DNA of 64,000 nucleotides, taken from contig JAQAHH010000003.1 of the NCBI GenBank assembly GCA_030783905.1, positions 62,001 to 126,000 on the forward strand, in the 5' to 3' direction. Positions 17,948 to 28,841 of this stretch are shown piece after piece. Position numbers and translations under genes: made by a program. Numbering within the stretch: position 1 is the stretch's first letter; the number at the start of each line of letters is the position of its first letter. The DNA comes from Bisgaard Taxon 45 (GTDB taxonomy: Bacteria > Pseudomonadota > Gammaproteobacteria > Enterobacterales > Pasteurellaceae). The notes below the pieces were generated by a model, which made no database searches, was not told the DNA's origin, and saw only the letters and a list, made by a program, of their open reading frames with translations.

Positions 17948-18760
17948 CTATTTTTTCTGACACCTAGGGCAATAGAAACTGTTCCGTTGCCCTATCACCA
18001 AACTCTCAATTTTTGTCCCGCACGTTGGACAAGGTTTGTCTTTATTGCCATAAACTAATAAGGCTTGCGCGAAATAACCAGGACGTCCATCAGGTTGGAG
18101 AAAATCTTTTAGTGTCGTGCCGCCTTGTTGAATTGCAGTCGCAAGCACTTGTTTTACTTGCTCCACTAGCTGCACACATTGTGCCTTGGTTAAACTACCC
18201 GCTGTTTTTTGCGGATGCAATCCACAAAGGAATAAGGTTTCATTGGCATAAATATTCCCTACCCCAACCACCACAGCGTTATCCATCAGAAAAGTTTTGA
18301 GTGCGGTTTGTTTTTTACGACTTTTTTTCCACAGATAATCTGGATTAAATGCGTCAGACAGGGGTTCAGGACCTAATTTCACAAAAAGTGGAAATTCGTC
18401 TAACGTTTCGGTCCATAACCATGCACCAAAACGACGTGGATCATTATAACGCACAATTTTGCCATTGTTCATCACGATATCAAGGTGATCATGTTTATCA
18501 ATAAGATCCTCTTTCTCCACTACTCTCAATGACCCTGACATCCCCAAATGCCCAATGATATAACCTGTTTCAATCTGAATAATTAAATATTTAGCTCGAC
18601 GGCTAAGGGAGATGACTTTTTGTTGAGAAATGGACTGTAATGCCTCACTCACCATCCAGCGTAACTTCGGTTGCCGGACAATCATTTTTTCAATGATAAA
18701 TCCCTCAAGATAAGGGCTAATTCCATTTTTAGTGGTTTCCACTTCGGGTAATTCTGGCAT
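17948..18760 (-). CDS. mutM: formamidopyrimidine-DNA glycosylase
   Basis: 270 residues beginning [14 protein letters not shown]; after Met removal Pro1 and Glu2 are the catalytic residues. This fixes the start at 18760 rather than the longer frame. [26 protein letters not shown] and a C-terminal zinc finger (CPTC...CPRC, residues about 244-266) complete the family pattern. Excises 8-oxoguanine and formamidopyrimidines. It ends the radC-rpmB-rpmG-mutM order also seen in E. coli. Called fpg in Pasteurella, where it is the right boundary of the LPS locus. Confidence 0.96.
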   Translation of the reverse strand: MPELPEVETTKNGISPYLEGFIIEKMIVRQPKLRWMVSEALQSISQQKVISLSRRAKYLIIQIETGYIIGHLGMSGSLRVVEKEDLIDKHDHLDIVMNNGKIVRYNDPRRFGAWLWTETLDEFPLFVKLGPEPLSDAFNPDYLWKKSRKKQTALKTFLMDNAVVVGVGNIYANETLFLCGLHPQKTAGSLTKAQCVQLVEQVKQVLATAIQQGGTTLKDFLQPDGRPGYFAQALLVYGNKDKPCPTCGTKIESLVIGQRNSFYCPRCQKK

Positions 18761-18783
18761 GATAATCCTCAAATTTCTGTTAT

Positions 18784-18811
18784 AAAAAAACCCGAACAAT
18801 GTCGGGTTTTT
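18784..18811 (-). terminator. terminator between rpmG and mutM
   Basis: On the minus strand AAAAACCCGA pairs with TCGGGTTTTT (loop of 6), followed by a T-run. It lies just upstream of mutM, so mutM expression would depend on read-through or a separate promoter. Confidence 0.75.
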
Positions 18812-18830
18812 CGAAATAGACTCACTAAAA

Positions 18831-19001
18831 TTATTTGATTTTAGCTTCTTTATAAACAACGTGTTTACGCACAACTGGATCGTATTTTTTGATTTCCATT
18901 TTTTCAGGCATATTACGTTTGTTTTTAGTCGTAGTGTAAAAATGACCAGTTTCTGCAGTTGAAACTAATTTGATTTTCTCACGAGGTCCTTTAGCTGCCA
19001 T
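18831..19001 (-). CDS. rpmG: 50S ribosomal protein L33
   Basis: 56 residues beginning [20 protein letters not shown] and containing [21 protein letters not shown], the standard bacterial L33 sequence without the zinc cysteines. A ribosome binding site (AAGGAGC) overlaps the 12-base gap after rpmB. Cotranscribed with rpmB. Confidence 0.97.
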
Positions 19002-19012
19002 GTTTTAGCTCC

Positions 19013-19249
19013 TTAGATTTTCTCGCCACGCGCACGGATATCAGCTAAAACTGCATCAATGCCTTTTTTATCGATAATACGCATACCTTTCGCAGTTAAG
19101 CGTAAAGTTACGAAACGTTTTTCACTCTCAACCCAGAAACGGTGAGTATGAAGGTTTGGTAGGAAACGACGCTTAGTCGCGTTCATTGCGTGTGAGCGGT
19201 TGTTACCAACTGCTGGACGCTTGCCTGTTACTTGACAGACTCTAGACAT
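19013..19249 (-). CDS. rpmB: 50S ribosomal protein L28
   Basis: 78 residues from [20 protein letters not shown], the same length as E. coli L28; the four-residue upstream extension is rejected. GGAGATTAAT precedes the ATG. It has a long leader of about 140 bases from a strong promoter at 19391-19419. Confidence 0.97.
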   Translation of the reverse strand: MSRVCQVTGKRPAVGNNRSHAMNATKRRFLPNLHTHRFWVESEKRFVTLRLTAKGMRIIDKKGIDAVLADIRARGEKI

Positions 19250-19390
19250 ATTAATCTCCAATAAATCAAATATAAGCTCGAGCTTAGGGTTCGGATTACA
19301 TAAAACTACGTCAATATCGACTTTATCAGTTTTAAACGCAACCTCGTCAGGTCGCTGTAGCCGACCCGCATACTATATTAAAGGTGGTGA

Positions 19391-19419
19391 ATTATACTCA
19401 CTTTATCTTTTATTCTCAA
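19391..19419 (-). promoter_or_regulatory. sigma-70 promoter of rpmB-rpmG
   Basis: On the minus strand TTGAGA, 17 bases, TATAAT. The 16 bases TATAATTCACCACCTT (complement of 19381-19396) recur exactly at the rpsF promoter (43504-43519). Confidence 0.8.
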
Positions 19420-19489
19420 GCCTAAATACCATATTTCAACAAATTAATGTAAAAATTTTCGCCAAGAAATCGAATGGTAACAAAAAACC

Positions 19490-20164
19490 TTATAGGAGTC
19501 CATTTTCAGCAAACGAATAGTAACAACCTTTCCCTATCACAAAATGATCGAGAATGCGGATTTCAACTAACTCTGCAGCCGCTTGGATCTTGGCCGTGAT
19601 CATTTTATCTGACCCGCTCGGGTCTGAATTTCCCGAAGGGTGATTATGGGCTAAAATTAATGCGGCGGCATTACAAAATAGTGCACTTTTTACAATTTCT
19701 CTCGGATGAATTGTGGTACAGTTAATCGTGCCTAAAAACATTTCTTCTTGTTTGATCAAACGATGTTGATTGTCTAAAAAAAGAACCTGAAAAACTTCTC
19801 TTTCTTTATTTTCCAAGGTTGCCTGCAAGTAAAGTCGCACATTATCAGAATTTTTAAACGCCTGTGTTAATTTTAATTCTTCTTGCAAATAGCGTTTACT
19901 CATTTCAGTACAGGCTTGCAGTTGAATAAATTGTGTGATGCCGAGTCCCTTCACTTGACAAAACTGATCTTGCGTCGCTGACATTAAGCCTCTTAACGAG
20001 CGAAAATGATGTAGAACTTGCCGCGAAAGTTGCATGACCGAACAGCCTTTTATCCCCGTTCTTAAAAAAATCGCGAGCAATTCTTCATCCGTTAAAGCGG
20101 GGGCACCAAAACGCAATAATTTTTCACGTGGCATCAAACTCATCATCTCTATTTGATTCGACAT
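19490..20164 (-). CDS. radC: JAB/MPN-domain protein RadC
   Basis: 224 residues. Helix-hairpin-helix region near residues 15-75, then the JAMM metal motif HNHPSGNSDPSGSD near residues 172-185. Despite the name, no DNA-repair function is firmly established for this family. It precedes rpmB on the same strand, with a 240-base gap holding the rpmB promoter, and is divergent from coaBC. Confidence 0.95.
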   Translation of the reverse strand: MSNQIEMMSLMPREKLLRFGAPALTDEELLAIFLRTGIKGCSVMQLSRQVLHHFRSLRGLMSATQDQFCQVKGLGITQFIQLQACTEMSKRYLQEELKLTQAFKNSDNVRLYLQATLENKEREVFQVLFLDNQHRLIKQEEMFLGTINCTTIHPREIVKSALFCNAAALILAHNHPSGNSDPSGSDKMITAKIQAAAELVEIRILDHFVIGKGCYYSFAENGLL

Positions 20165-20343
20165 GTTTTCATCTCTCTAATTTATCTCATGACGGAGTAA
20201 AGTGACGGATATCACTTATCAAGAAAAATGATCATGCAACAGATTGGAAATAAGATCGCAAAAATACCATTCTTTCTTGGTAAAAATTACAGTAAAATAA
20301 CGTCTTCGTTGATTTGCATAACCATTAAGCGCGAGGATTCACC

Positions 20344-21546
20344 ATGCAACCCCTTCAATCAAAACGCATCGTCGTCGGTATCACTGGTGGCATTGCGGCG
20401 TATAAATCCATTGAATTGATCCGCTTATTACGTAAAAACAATGCAGAGGTTCGTGTTGTTCTCACACCTGCTGCGGCAGAATTTGTCACGCCACTAACGT
20501 TGCAAGCTATTTCTGGCAATGCCGTGGCGCAGTCTCTCTTAGATCCCCAAGCTGAACTAGCCATGGGACACATTGAGTTAGCTAAATGGGCAGAGGCGAT
20601 TGTGATTGCCCCGGCAAGTACCGATTTTATGGCGCGCCTAACCGTTGGTATGGCAAATGACTTACTCTCCACCCTCTGTCTTGCTACATCGGCGCCCCTT
20701 TTACTTGCCCCAGCAATGAATCAGCAAATGTTTGCACAATCCATCACCCAGCAAAACCTGACCGCACTGGTTCAACGAGGTTACCATGTTGTCGGTCCCA
20801 ATGCAGGCGAGCAAGCTTGTGGCGATGTGGGACTTGGACGGATGTCTGAACCATCCGAAATTTATACCGCACTTGGTGCATTATTCAATATCGAACAGGA
20901 CCTAGTGGGATTAAAGGTGGCGATTACCGCGGGACCAACACAAGAGGCGATTGATCCGGTTCGTTATATTAGTAATCATAGCTCAGGCAAAATGGGCTTT
21001 GCGATTGCTGAAGCCTTTGCTGAACGAGGTGCCACTGTCACACTGATCACCGGTCCAGTCAATTTAACTACCCCAACAAAAGTTCAGCGTATTAATGTCA
21101 TTTCTGCTCAAGACATGCATCAACAAGCACTCAAAAGTGCGGTTGAAAATCAGATATTTATTGGTTGTGCGGCAGTTGCAGATTATCGTGTTGCTGAGGT
21201 TGCTACACAAAAGATCAAAAAAGCAGGCGAGGAAATCAACCTGACCTTAGTCAAAAATCCCGACATTATTGCAGATATCGGACATTTGCTAGAACAACGT
21301 CCTTTTACCGTAGGTTTCGCCGCAGAAACCCAACATGTTGAATACTATGCACAAGATAAACTACAACGCAAAAAGCTTGATATGATTTGTGCGAACGATG
21401 TATCAGGTGGACAAGTCTTTGGGCAAGACCAAAATAGCCTACATATTTTCTGGCAAAATGGTAGCACAAAATTAGCACTAAACAGCAAAAAAACATTAGC
21501 CAAACAATTAGTTAATCAAATTATTACGCGTTATCGCCAAGCTTAA
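20344..21546 (+). CDS. coaBC: bifunctional phosphopantothenoylcysteine decarboxylase / phosphopantothenate-cysteine ligase
   Basis: 400 residues. The N-terminal flavin CoaC half shows GGIAAYKSIELIR, the catalytic-His segment GHIELAKWAE, the PAMNxxM clamp and the cysteine segment GEQACGDVGLGRM. The C-terminal CoaB half begins near residue 190 with AITAGPTQEAIDPVRYISNHSSGKMG. Makes 4'-phosphopantetheine for coenzyme A. First gene of coaBC-dut-slmA, as in E. coli. GAGGATTCACC precedes the ATG. Confidence 0.97.
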   Translation: MQPLQSKRIVVGITGGIAAYKSIELIRLLRKNNAEVRVVLTPAAAEFVTPLTLQAISGNAVAQSLLDPQAELAMGHIELAKWAEAIVIAPASTDFMARLTVGMANDLLSTLCLATSAPLLLAPAMNQQMFAQSITQQNLTALVQRGYHVVGPNAGEQACGDVGLGRMSEPSEIYTALGALFNIEQDLVGLKVAITAGPTQEAIDPVRYISNHSSGKMGFAIAEAFAERGATVTLITGPVNLTTPTKVQRINVISAQDMHQQALKSAVENQIFIGCAAVADYRVAEVATQKIKKAGEEINLTLVKNPDIIADIGHLLEQRPFTVGFAAETQHVEYYAQDKLQRKKLDMICANDVSGGQVFGQDQNSLHIFWQNGSTKLALNSKKTLAKQLVNQIITRYRQA

Positions 21547-21561
21547 ACAATAGGAAAAAGA

Positions 21562-22017
21562 ATGAAAAAAATTGATGTCAAAATTCTCGATCAGCGTATT
21601 GGTACGGAATTCCCGTTACCGACTTATGCCACAGAAGGATCTGCCGGCTTAGACTTAAGAGCTTTAATTGATGCACCAATCACTGTAGATGCTGGACAAA
21701 CCGTATTAATTCCAACTGGTCTCTCTCTTTATATTGCCGATCCTACGCTTGCGGCCGTTATTTTGCCTCGTTCTGGTTTAGGTCATAAACATGGCATCGT
21801 GTTAGGGAATTTAGTGGGCTTGATTGACTCTGATTATCAAGGCCCTTTAATGGTCTCGCTATGGAACCGCAGTACAGAGCCATTTAAAGTGGAAATAGGT
21901 GATCGTATCGCCCAATTGGTGTTTGTGCCGGTCGTACAGGCTGAGTTCAATGTCGTCAATGATTTTGTTCAGACTGATCGTGGTGAAGGTGGATTTGGAC
22001 ATTCAGGTAAACACTAA
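21562..22017 (+). CDS. dut: dUTP diphosphatase
   Basis: 151 residues of the trimeric dUTPase fold. The five motifs are visible: [38 protein letters not shown] and [10 protein letters not shown]. Removes dUTP and supplies dUMP for thymidylate. 15 bases after coaBC and 3 bases before slmA. Confidence 0.97.
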   Translation: MKKIDVKILDQRIGTEFPLPTYATEGSAGLDLRALIDAPITVDAGQTVLIPTGLSLYIADPTLAAVILPRSGLGHKHGIVLGNLVGLIDSDYQGPLMVSLWNRSTEPFKVEIGDRIAQLVFVPVVQAEFNVVNDFVQTDRGEGGFGHSGKH

Positions 22018-22020
22018 GCT

Positions 22021-22620
22021 ATGCAAAAACCACTCAAACGCAGTCTGAAAGAACGCCGTCAGCAAGTGCTGACCGTTCTGACGCATATGTTACATTCAGA
22101 ACGGGGAATGGAGCGTATGACAACAGCTCGCATTGCGGCTGAAGTGGGCGTTTCAGAAGCCGCACTTTATCGTTATTACCCAAGCAAAACGAAAATGTTT
22201 GAAGCATTGATTGATAATCTGGAAGCGCATTTATTTACCCGTATCACACAATCTATTAAAAATGAAACACATACTGCTGCACGTGTGCATAATATTATGC
22301 AAATGGTGCTAGATTTTGCACGCAAAAATCCCGGCTTAACCCGTATTTTGACCGGACATGCTTTGATGTTTGAAGCACCACAATTACAAGCACGCGTCGC
22401 CCAATTTTTTGATCGACTTGAATTGCAATTTATCAACATCTTACAAATGCGCAAACTACGTGAAGGAAAGGGCTTTGATTACGAAGAACGCATCATTGCT
22501 GCGCACCTTGTCAGCCTCTGTGAAGGACATTTTATGCGCTATGTTCGTTCTAATTTTCGTCATTCGGCACAGCAAGGTTTTGAACAGCAATGGCGATTGC
22601 TCGAAAGGTTATTTGCATAA
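22021..22620 (+). CDS. slmA: nucleoid occlusion factor SlmA
   Basis: 199 residues of the TetR fold. N-terminal helix-turn-helix [23 protein letters not shown], then a helical dimerisation domain. Binds specific DNA sites and antagonises FtsZ over the nucleoid. The coaBC-dut-slmA order is conserved with E. coli. Confidence 0.95.
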   Translation: MQKPLKRSLKERRQQVLTVLTHMLHSERGMERMTTARIAAEVGVSEAALYRYYPSKTKMFEALIDNLEAHLFTRITQSIKNETHTAARVHNIMQMVLDFARKNPGLTRILTGHALMFEAPQLQARVAQFFDRLELQFINILQMRKLREGKGFDYEERIIAAHLVSLCEGHFMRYVRSNFRHSAQQGFEQQWRLLERLFA

Positions 22621-22641
22621 AATTTGAATTTAGGTGAGAAT

Positions 22642-22860
22642 ATGATCATTCCTTGGCAAGAATTGGAAGAAGACACGTTAAACAATATTGTGGAAAGTTT
22701 CATTCTACGGGAGGGCACAGATTATGGCCAATGTGAGCTTTCCTTAGAACAGAAAAAACAAGCTTTACTTTCTCAAATTCAACAAGGTAGTGTCGTGATA
22801 GTTTGGTCTGAACTGCACGAATCAATTGATATCAAAGACAAAATGGACTTGTTAGAATGA
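22642..22860 (+). CDS. yheU: YheU family (UPF0270) protein
   Basis: 72 residues from MIIPWQELEEDTLNNIVESF; AGGTGAG upstream sets the start at 22642. The family motif YGxxExSLEQKKxxLxxQIQQG is present. Function unknown. In E. coli yheU is also near crp. 39 bases before crp. Confidence 0.9.
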   Translation: MIIPWQELEEDTLNNIVESFILREGTDYGQCELSLEQKKQALLSQIQQGSVVIVWSELHESIDIKDKMDLLE

Positions 22861-22899
22861 TTCTACTTTGTCGGACAAATTAGTTTATGGAGGTCTTCC

Positions 22900-23541
22900 G
22901 TGCAAGAACAAATGCAAACTACATCATCGATAGATCCTACTTTAGAGTGGTTTCTATCCCACTGCCATATTCACAAATATCCTTCCAAAAGTACATTGAT
23001 TCATGCCGGTGAAAAAGCCGAAACATTGTATTATCTAATTAAAGGTTCCGTTGCTGTCTTAGTCAAAGATGAAGATGGCAAAGAAATGATTTTGACCTAT
23101 CTAAGCCAAGGCGATTTTTTTGGCGAGGCCGGCCTTTTCGAAGAAGGGCAATTACGTTCTGCATGGATTAAAGCAAAAAGCCCTTGTGAAATTGCGGAAA
23201 TTTCTTATAAAAAATTTCGTCAATTAATTCAAGTCAATCCCGATATTTTAATGCATCTGTCAGCCCAACTTGCACGTCGCTTACAAAACACGTCGAGACA
23301 AGTGAGTAATTTAGCCTTCTTAGATGTTACAGGACGTATTGCACAAACCTTATTAAACCTTGCAAAAATGCCAGAAGCCATGACGCATCCAGACGGTATG
23401 CAAATTAAAATTACCCGTCAAGAAATTGGTCAAATGGTGGGTTGCTCACGCGAAACCGTGGGACGCATTCTCAAAATGTTAGAAGATCAACACCTGATCT
23501 CAGCGCATGGCAAAACGATTGTCGTTTACGGTACAAGATAA
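22900..23541 (+). CDS. crp: cAMP receptor protein
   Basis: 213 residues with a GTG start supported by TGGAGG 6 bases upstream. cAMP-binding beta-roll with [17 protein letters not shown] (residues about 75-92), then helix-turn-helix [24 protein letters not shown]. The extended N-terminus before [20 protein letters not shown] is typical of Pasteurellaceae. In this family CRP with Sxy also controls natural competence, which fits the abundance of uptake signals. Confidence 0.97.
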   Translation: MQEQMQTTSSIDPTLEWFLSHCHIHKYPSKSTLIHAGEKAETLYYLIKGSVAVLVKDEDGKEMILTYLSQGDFFGEAGLFEEGQLRSAWIKAKSPCEIAEISYKKFRQLIQVNPDILMHLSAQLARRLQNTSRQVSNLAFLDVTGRIAQTLLNLAKMPEAMTHPDGMQIKITRQEIGQMVGCSRETVGRILKMLEDQHLISAHGKTIVVYGTR

Positions 23542-23560
23542 TCTCCCTTGTTTCTCAATA

Positions 23561-23589
23561 AAGTGCGGTCAATTTGATCGCATTTTTTG
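23561..23589 (+). terminator. crp terminator built on an uptake signal
   Basis: TGCGGTC pairs with GATCGCA (one G-U), followed by T6. The left arm is part of the uptake signal core at 23561-23569. Confidence 0.7.
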
Positions 23590-23671
23590 TATTCAAATGA
23601 TCTGTTAATTCTCATTCTTATTTTTATTTGAACATGGTAAGCTAAATTCAATTCAACACATTAAGGAGTAC

Positions 23672-24430
23672 ATGATGGGCAAAGCAGACGTTGGGCACAA
23701 TTTTTTAGCACGGTTAGGCAAAACACGGTTACGTCCGGGTGGTAAAAAAGCAACAGACTGGCTAATTGCAAATGGTGATTTTAGAGCGGATAAGAAGGTG
23801 CTTGAAGTTGCCTGTAATATGGGGACGACCGCGATTGCCTTAGCCAAACAATACGCTTGCCAGATTGAAGGGGTGGATTTAGATGAAGACGCATTGGAAA
23901 AAGCGAATCAAAATATTTGTAATGAGGGTTTACAAGATTTGATTCATGTACAGCGTGCCAATGCGATGAAATTACCTTTTGCGGACAATAGCTTTGATAT
24001 TGTGATTAATGAAGCCATGTTAACCATGCTACCCATTGAAGCGAAAAAGAGAGCCATTCGCGAGTACTGGCGGGTATTAAAACCGGATGGTTTTCTCCTC
24101 ACTCACGATGTGATGCTAGTTGGCGAAAATCACCAACAGGTGCTCGCACAATTACGTGAGGCAATTAATGTAACGGTTACCCCCCTCACTAAAGCAGGTT
24201 GGAAAAGTTTATTTCGTGAATGTGGTTTCCGTAATATTGATGCCTATTCAGGGGAAATGACATTACTTTCTCCTAAGGGACTGATTTATGATGAGGGCGT
24301 TTTAGGTACCTTCAGAATCATTAAAAATGCGCTAAAATCAGAAAACCGAGAACAATTTAAACGTATGTTTAAAACCTTTAATGATCCACAAAATAAGCTG
24401 AATTTTATTGCGATCTGTAGCCAAAAATAG
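23672..24430 (+). CDS. class I SAM-dependent methyltransferase
   Basis: 252 residues. The SAM motif I is VLEVACNMGTTAIALAK (residues about 44-60), motif II GVDLDEDALEKA and post-motif FDIVINEAMLTMLP. C-terminal region ends NKLNFIAICSQK. Substrate not recognisable. AAGGAGTAC precedes two adjacent ATGs; 23675 has the better spacing. Convergent with recF, with a 5-base gap. An AT-rich stretch upstream (23605-23630) weakly resembles a Fur site. Small molecule is the likely substrate, but this is inference. Confidence 0.85.
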   Translation: MMGKADVGHNFLARLGKTRLRPGGKKATDWLIANGDFRADKKVLEVACNMGTTAIALAKQYACQIEGVDLDEDALEKANQNICNEGLQDLIHVQRANAMKLPFADNSFDIVINEAMLTMLPIEAKKRAIREYWRVLKPDGFLLTHDVMLVGENHQQVLAQLREAINVTVTPLTKAGWKSLFRECGFRNIDAYSGEMTLLSPKGLIYDEGVLGTFRIIKNALKSENREQFKRMFKTFNDPQNKLNFIAICSQK

Positions 24431-24435
24431 CGTAT

Positions 24436-25512
24436 TTAAAGCGGTAAGATGCGACCGTCTTCAATCCGAAAAGTGCGGTGTTGTTGCGGTTGCATTTGTT
24501 TTAATTGTGTTTCTGTAATAGCTGTTACAAATACTTGTGAACCACTTTGTTTCAAACGCTCGGCCAATAAAGCGCGTTTATATTGATCTAATTCAGAAGC
24601 AAAATCATCAATCAAAAAAAGACAATGTCGCTGTTTTTGTTTCATTAAATGTTCACCTTGCGCAAGGCGTAACGCACACATCAACAACTTCAGCTGCCCA
24701 CGAGAAAGGACATCTTCTACCGGTAACCCATTTGCCTTAAAGCGAAAATCCGCTTTTTGAGGCCCTGATACCGTATAACCAATTGCCCGATCACGTTCAA
24801 AATGACGAACTAACAAATCAGCATAGTCACACTCTTTCTCCCAACCTTGATGAAAACTCACACTGATCGCCAATTCGGGTAAAAATAAGCGACAAGTCTG
24901 TTCAATTTCAGGACGTAATGCTTCTGCATACTGCGCACGCCATTCACTAACCTGATGAGCCAATTTCACCAACTCACGATCCCAAATTTCAAGCGCTTGA
25001 TAATGCGTGGCTTGTTGTAAGGCGGCATTACGCTGTTTGAGTAAACGATTTAAATTTACCCAAGCTAAATGAAAGTGATTGTGGTGATGAAAGAGGCCCC
25101 AATCTAAAAAAGCACGGCGATAAACCGGACCGCCATTTAACAAAGTTAAACCTTCGGGGGTAATTAATTGCATCGGTAGTAAATGCGCAAGATCGGCTAT
25201 TTTATTACCGTCTTCGCCATTAATTTTTACTAGCGAATTCCCTTGCCGTAATTTTTGTAACCCAACTGACCACTGGTGGGCTTGCTCTTGAATTTTGGCG
25301 TGCAAGATAAAATGTGGTTGCTCGTAAGAAATAATACGATTACTGACCGCACTTTTAAACGAGCGGCCATGACCGAGATAAAAGATCGCTTCTAATAAAC
25401 TGGTTTTACCGCTACCATTGTTACCGACTAAAAAGTTAAAGCCGTGATCCAATTCAAGATCCACGGCTGTTAAATTACGAAAGTTTTCAATCAATAAGCG
25501 TGAAATGGCCAT
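24436..25512 (-). CDS. recF: DNA replication and repair protein RecF
   Basis: 358 residues. Walker [21 protein letters not shown] signature SRGQLKLL, Walker [14 protein letters not shown]. An ABC-type ATPase loading RecA at gaps with RecO and RecR. Cotranscribed with dnaN (17-base gap), in the ancestral dnaA-dnaN-recF order. Uptake signals at 24471 and 25346. Confidence 0.97.
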   Translation of the reverse strand: MAISRLLIENFRNLTAVDLELDHGFNFLVGNNGSGKTSLLEAIFYLGHGRSFKSAVSNRIISYEQPHFILHAKIQEQAHQWSVGLQKLRQGNSLVKINGEDGNKIADLAHLLPMQLITPEGLTLLNGGPVYRRAFLDWGLFHHHNHFHLAWVNLNRLLKQRNAALQQATHYQALEIWDRELVKLAHQVSEWRAQYAEALRPEIEQTCRLFLPELAISVSFHQGWEKECDYADLLVRHFERDRAIGYTVSGPQKADFRFKANGLPVEDVLSRGQLKLLMCALRLAQGEHLMKQKQRHCLFLIDDFASELDQYKRALLAERLKQSGSQVFVTAITETQLKQMQPQQHRTFRIEDGRILPL

Positions 25513-25529
25513 AAAATTTGCGAATAAAA

Positions 25530-26630
25530 CTACAAGCGCATTGGCATAATGACATATTCCGCGCTAGCATCGTCACAATCTTCAATTAAGCAACTGGAAG
25601 ACGCGTCGGTCAAACGCATACGTACTCGCTGACATTTTAACGCATTTAATACATCTAAAATATAGCTTACATTAAAGCCCACTTCCATTTCTTCGCCCGC
25701 ATAAGATACGTCAATGATTTCTTCAGCCACTTCTTGCTCTGGATTGGTGGCCGTAATGTTGAGTTGATTTTCACTTAATTGCAAACGCACACTACGGAAA
25801 CGCTCATTAGATAAAATGGCTGCCCGCACAAAAGCTTGTTTTAACACATCCCACTCTGCTTCTAAAATGCGTGTCGCATTGCGTGGCAACACTCGGCGAT
25901 AATCTGGGAAACGTCCGTCAATCAGCTTTGAGGTAAAAATAATGTTACCTAAATCAATGCGTAAATTATTGGTACCAATTTGTAAACGGGCCGGTAAATC
26001 GGTGTTCTCTAATAAACGAACCAGTTCTAATACGCCTTTGCGTGGCAAAATGACGGAATGGGTTTGTAAATCTTGTTCTAACGCAATGGTACAAACGGCT
26101 AAACGGTGTCCATCCGTTGCCACCGTACGCAATAAATTCCCTTCGGTTTCAAATTTCATGCCGTTCAAGAAATAACGGGCATCTTGGTTCGCCATAGAAA
26201 ATTGTGTGGCTTCAATAAGGCGGCGTAATGTACTTTGTGCGATGGTAAAATCCACTTCCGATTGCCAATCAGTCAAATTTGGGTATTCTTCTGCGGGTAA
26301 AGTCGATAAGTTAAATTTACTGCGACCAGATTTCACAATCGCACGATCTTCTTCAAAGCTAACTGAAATTTCAGCGTTCTCTGGCAAGCTACGGCAAATA
26401 TCCAAAAACTTCTTAGCAGGAATCGTAAAACTGCCTTGTAAATCCGTACGTAATAATGCGGTTTCAGTGGAAAGCTCAACTTCTAAATCTGTGCCGGTAA
26501 TCACTAAACGTTCACCACGAATTTGTAATAACACATTATTGAGTACAGGAATGTTTGGACGACTACTAAGCACGCCACAAACTTGTTGCAATGGTTTGAG
26601 TAAATTTTCTCTTGAAACAATAAACTGCAT
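25530..26630 (-). CDS. dnaN: DNA polymerase III beta sliding clamp
   Basis: 366 residues with three repeated clamp domains; begins [19 protein letters not shown] and ends EYVIMPMRL, both family-typical. The ring tethers polymerase III to DNA. 13 bases after dnaA. Confidence 0.98.
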   Translation of the reverse strand: MQFIVSRENLLKPLQQVCGVLSSRPNIPVLNNVLLQIRGERLVITGTDLEVELSTETALLRTDLQGSFTIPAKKFLDICRSLPENAEISVSFEEDRAIVKSGRSKFNLSTLPAEEYPNLTDWQSEVDFTIAQSTLRRLIEATQFSMANQDARYFLNGMKFETEGNLLRTVATDGHRLAVCTIALEQDLQTHSVILPRKGVLELVRLLENTDLPARLQIGTNNLRIDLGNIIFTSKLIDGRFPDYRRVLPRNATRILEAEWDVLKQAFVRAAILSNERFRSVRLQLSENQLNITATNPEQEVAEEIIDVSYAGEEMEVGFNVSYILDVLNALKCQRVRMRLTDASSSCLIEDCDDASAEYVIMPMRL

Positions 26631-26643
26631 ATTTTTCCCCTTT

Positions 26644-27996
26644 TTACACAGAGAGTGTACGGATTAAATTTGACCAATCCTCTTCTAAAGAATGTTCTTG
26701 TTCTCTCAGTTCCGCAATTTTACGACAGGCATGCAAGACGGTAGTGTGATCTTTATCGCCAAAATTCTTGCCGATTTCGGGTAAACTGCGATTTGTCAAC
26801 TCCTTGGACAACGCCATCGCTAATTGTCTTGGACGCGCAATGGAGCGAGAACGGCTCTTGCCTTTTAAATCCGATACTTTAATCCGATAATATTCCGCCA
26901 CCACTTTTTGAATATTCTCTACCGTGACCAATTTATCTTGCAATGCCAACATGTCTTTTAAGGTTTCTCGCACAAAATCAATCGTGATGGCCGCCCCCAT
27001 AAACTCCGCATTTGCGCTCACACGATTAAGTGCGCCTTCCAGATCGCGTACGTTAGTACGTAATTTTTGCCCAATAAAAAACGCCACTTCTTCAGGCAAA
27101 TAAATATTCTTTTCTTCAGCTTTCTTTAATAAAATCGCAACACGCGTTTCCAACTCCGGTGGTTCAATCGCTGTTGTTAATCCCCAACCAAAACGGGATT
27201 TCAGCCGTTCTTCTAATTTTTCAATTTCTTTCGGATAACGATCCGATGTCAGAATGATTTGACGACCTGTATCAAACAAGTTATTGAAAATATGAAAAAA
27301 TTCTTCTTGTGTTTTTTCTTTTTCTGCGAAGAACTGAATATCATCCACCAATAACGCATCCAATGAACGGTAGAATTTTTTAAACTCATCCATTTTGTTG
27401 TCGCGCATGGCATTCACCATTTGTTGCATAAAATTATTGGAATGAATATAAAGCACTCGCGCATTTTCGTTGCGAGATAAAATGCCATTCCCAATTGCGT
27501 GCAATAAGTGGGTTTTACCTAATCCCGTCCCACCATACAAAAAAAGTGGGTTGGAACTCGGCTCGCCAGGATTATCTGCCACTTTCTGTGCCACCGCTCG
27601 TGCAAGTTGGTTTGATTTACCTTCCACAAAGTTTTCAAACACGTGCTTGGGGTTCAAATAAGAACGAATGACCGTTTGTGGTTTCTTTTCTTCTTTCTGA
27701 TTGGTTGAGACGGGAGCGGATTGTACGGGTTTGGGTTCAGGCTTGATCCCAACTTTGACCTGTATGACTAACTCAGTATTGCCACTGAGTTCTTGTGCGA
27801 CTTTGGTTAATTGAGCTAAATAACTTTCATCGACCTTTTGTTTAATAAATACATTAGAGGCGTACAATACAATGGTATTCTGTACGCTAAAATCGGCCTG
27901 CAAAGGACGTAACCAGGTACTAAAATCTGTTAATGAAATCTGGTCTTGAAGCTGTAAAAGGCATTCTTGCCAAAGAGAAGACAGGTCTGGTTTCAT
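26644..27996 (-). CDS. dnaA: chromosomal replication initiator DnaA
   Basis: 450 residues. N-terminal oligomerisation domain, a variable linker (residues about 90-115), AAA+ domain with [16 protein letters not shown] and LLVDDIQFF, and C-terminal helix-turn-helix with the DnaA signature [13 protein letters not shown]. Divergent from rpmH. No obvious cluster of TTATCCACA boxes in the 324-base gap, so the origin is probably elsewhere, as in other Gammaproteobacteria. Confidence 0.98.
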   Translation of the reverse strand: MKPDLSSLWQECLLQLQDQISLTDFSTWLRPLQADFSVQNTIVLYASNVFIKQKVDESYLAQLTKVAQELSGNTELVIQVKVGIKPEPKPVQSAPVSTNQKEEKKPQTVIRSYLNPKHVFENFVEGKSNQLARAVAQKVADNPGEPSSNPLFLYGGTGLGKTHLLHAIGNGILSRNENARVLYIHSNNFMQQMVNAMRDNKMDEFKKFYRSLDALLVDDIQFFAEKEKTQEEFFHIFNNLFDTGRQIILTSDRYPKEIEKLEERLKSRFGWGLTTAIEPPELETRVAILLKKAEEKNIYLPEEVAFFIGQKLRTNVRDLEGALNRVSANAEFMGAAITIDFVRETLKDMLALQDKLVTVENIQKVVAEYYRIKVSDLKGKSRSRSIARPRQLAMALSKELTNRSLPEIGKNFGDKDHTTVLHACRKIAELREQEHSLEEDWSNLIRTLSV

Positions 27997-28126
27997 ATTC
28001 TATTATCGTTATAGTTAAATGTAGTGAAGATATTCCGCCAAAAGCGCGGTCTTTAAGAAAACCAATTCTACAATAAACTCCTGTAAAGATCTTCCATAAA
28101 GGCAGAAAAAAATCTAAAAAGGTTGC

Positions 28127-28154
28127 TTGAGATTTTTAGCAAAAAACGTATAAT
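28127..28154 (+). promoter_or_regulatory. sigma-70 promoter of rpmH
   Basis: TTGAGA, 16 bases, TATAAT. It lies within the 324-base dnaA-rpmH gap and gives a leader of about 160 bases before rpmH. The rest of the gap (27997-28320) holds the dnaA upstream region, and I see no RNA gene in it. Confidence 0.75.
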
Positions 28155-28320
28155 CCGAGGCGCACTTTTGCTTTTTATTAGGAAAACTGAGATTTATTTA
28201 CTCATTTTGCCTATTCTAATTTGACGAACGTTGAATTTATGATTACAATTCCGTTCCTTATTTGATTAATCCTTGTTTTCAAGATTACTGAACAATTTTT
28301 GATTTAGGTAAATTATAGTT

Positions 28321-28455
28321 ATGAAACGTACATTTCAACCATCAGTGTTAAAACGTAGCCGTACTCACGGTTTCCGTGCTCGTATGGCAACTAAAAACGG
28401 CCGCCAAGTTTTAGCTCGTCGTCGTGCTAAAGGTCGTAAATCGTTATCAGCCTAA
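28321..28455 (+). CDS. rpmH: 50S ribosomal protein L34
   Basis: 44 residues, [20 protein letters not shown]..., a near-invariant bacterial L34 sequence ending GRKSLSA. First gene of rpmH-rnpA-yidD-yidC-mnmE, the conserved group next to dnaA. Confidence 0.98.
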
Positions 28456-28472
28456 TCTTAATCCCTATTGGT

Positions 28473-28841
28473 GTGATTAAGCTGAATTTTTCGAGGGAGT
28501 TACGTTTGTTAACTCCCCTTCATTTTAAATACGTCTTCGAACAGCCGTTCCGTGCTAGTACACCTGAACTGACCATTCTTGCTCGTCCCAATACTCTCGA
28601 CCATCCTCGCTTAGGATTGACTGTTGCTAAAAAACATTTAAAAAAAGCACATGATCGCAATCGCATCAAACGCGTCTGCCGGGAAAGTTTCCGCTTAACG
28701 CAGCGAAACTTGCCAAATTACGATTTTGTCATTGTGGCTAAACAAGGAATCGGTAAATTAGATAACAGGACACTCACACAGACATTGGATAAATTATGGC
28801 AAAGACACATTCGCTTGGCTCAAAAATCGTCATTGGGCTGA
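28473..28841 (+). CDS. rnpA: ribonuclease P protein component
   Basis: 122 residues with a GTG start; the N-terminus [17 protein letters not shown] aligns with E. coli RnpA. The RNR motif is present as [19 protein letters not shown]. Assists the RNase P RNA in tRNA 5' processing. Its 3' end overlaps yidD by 46 bases. Confidence 0.96.
   Translation: MIKLNFSRELRLLTPLHFKYVFEQPFRASTPELTILARPNTLDHPRLGLTVAKKHLKKAHDRNRIKRVCRESFRLTQRNLPNYDFVIVAKQGIGKLDNRTLTQTLDKLWQRHIRLAQKSSLG

Noticed and set aside
27997-28320. Replication origin next to dnaA
   Set aside because: No cluster of TTATCCACA-type DnaA boxes or AT-rich 13-mers seen. In Gammaproteobacteria the origin is often away from dnaA.
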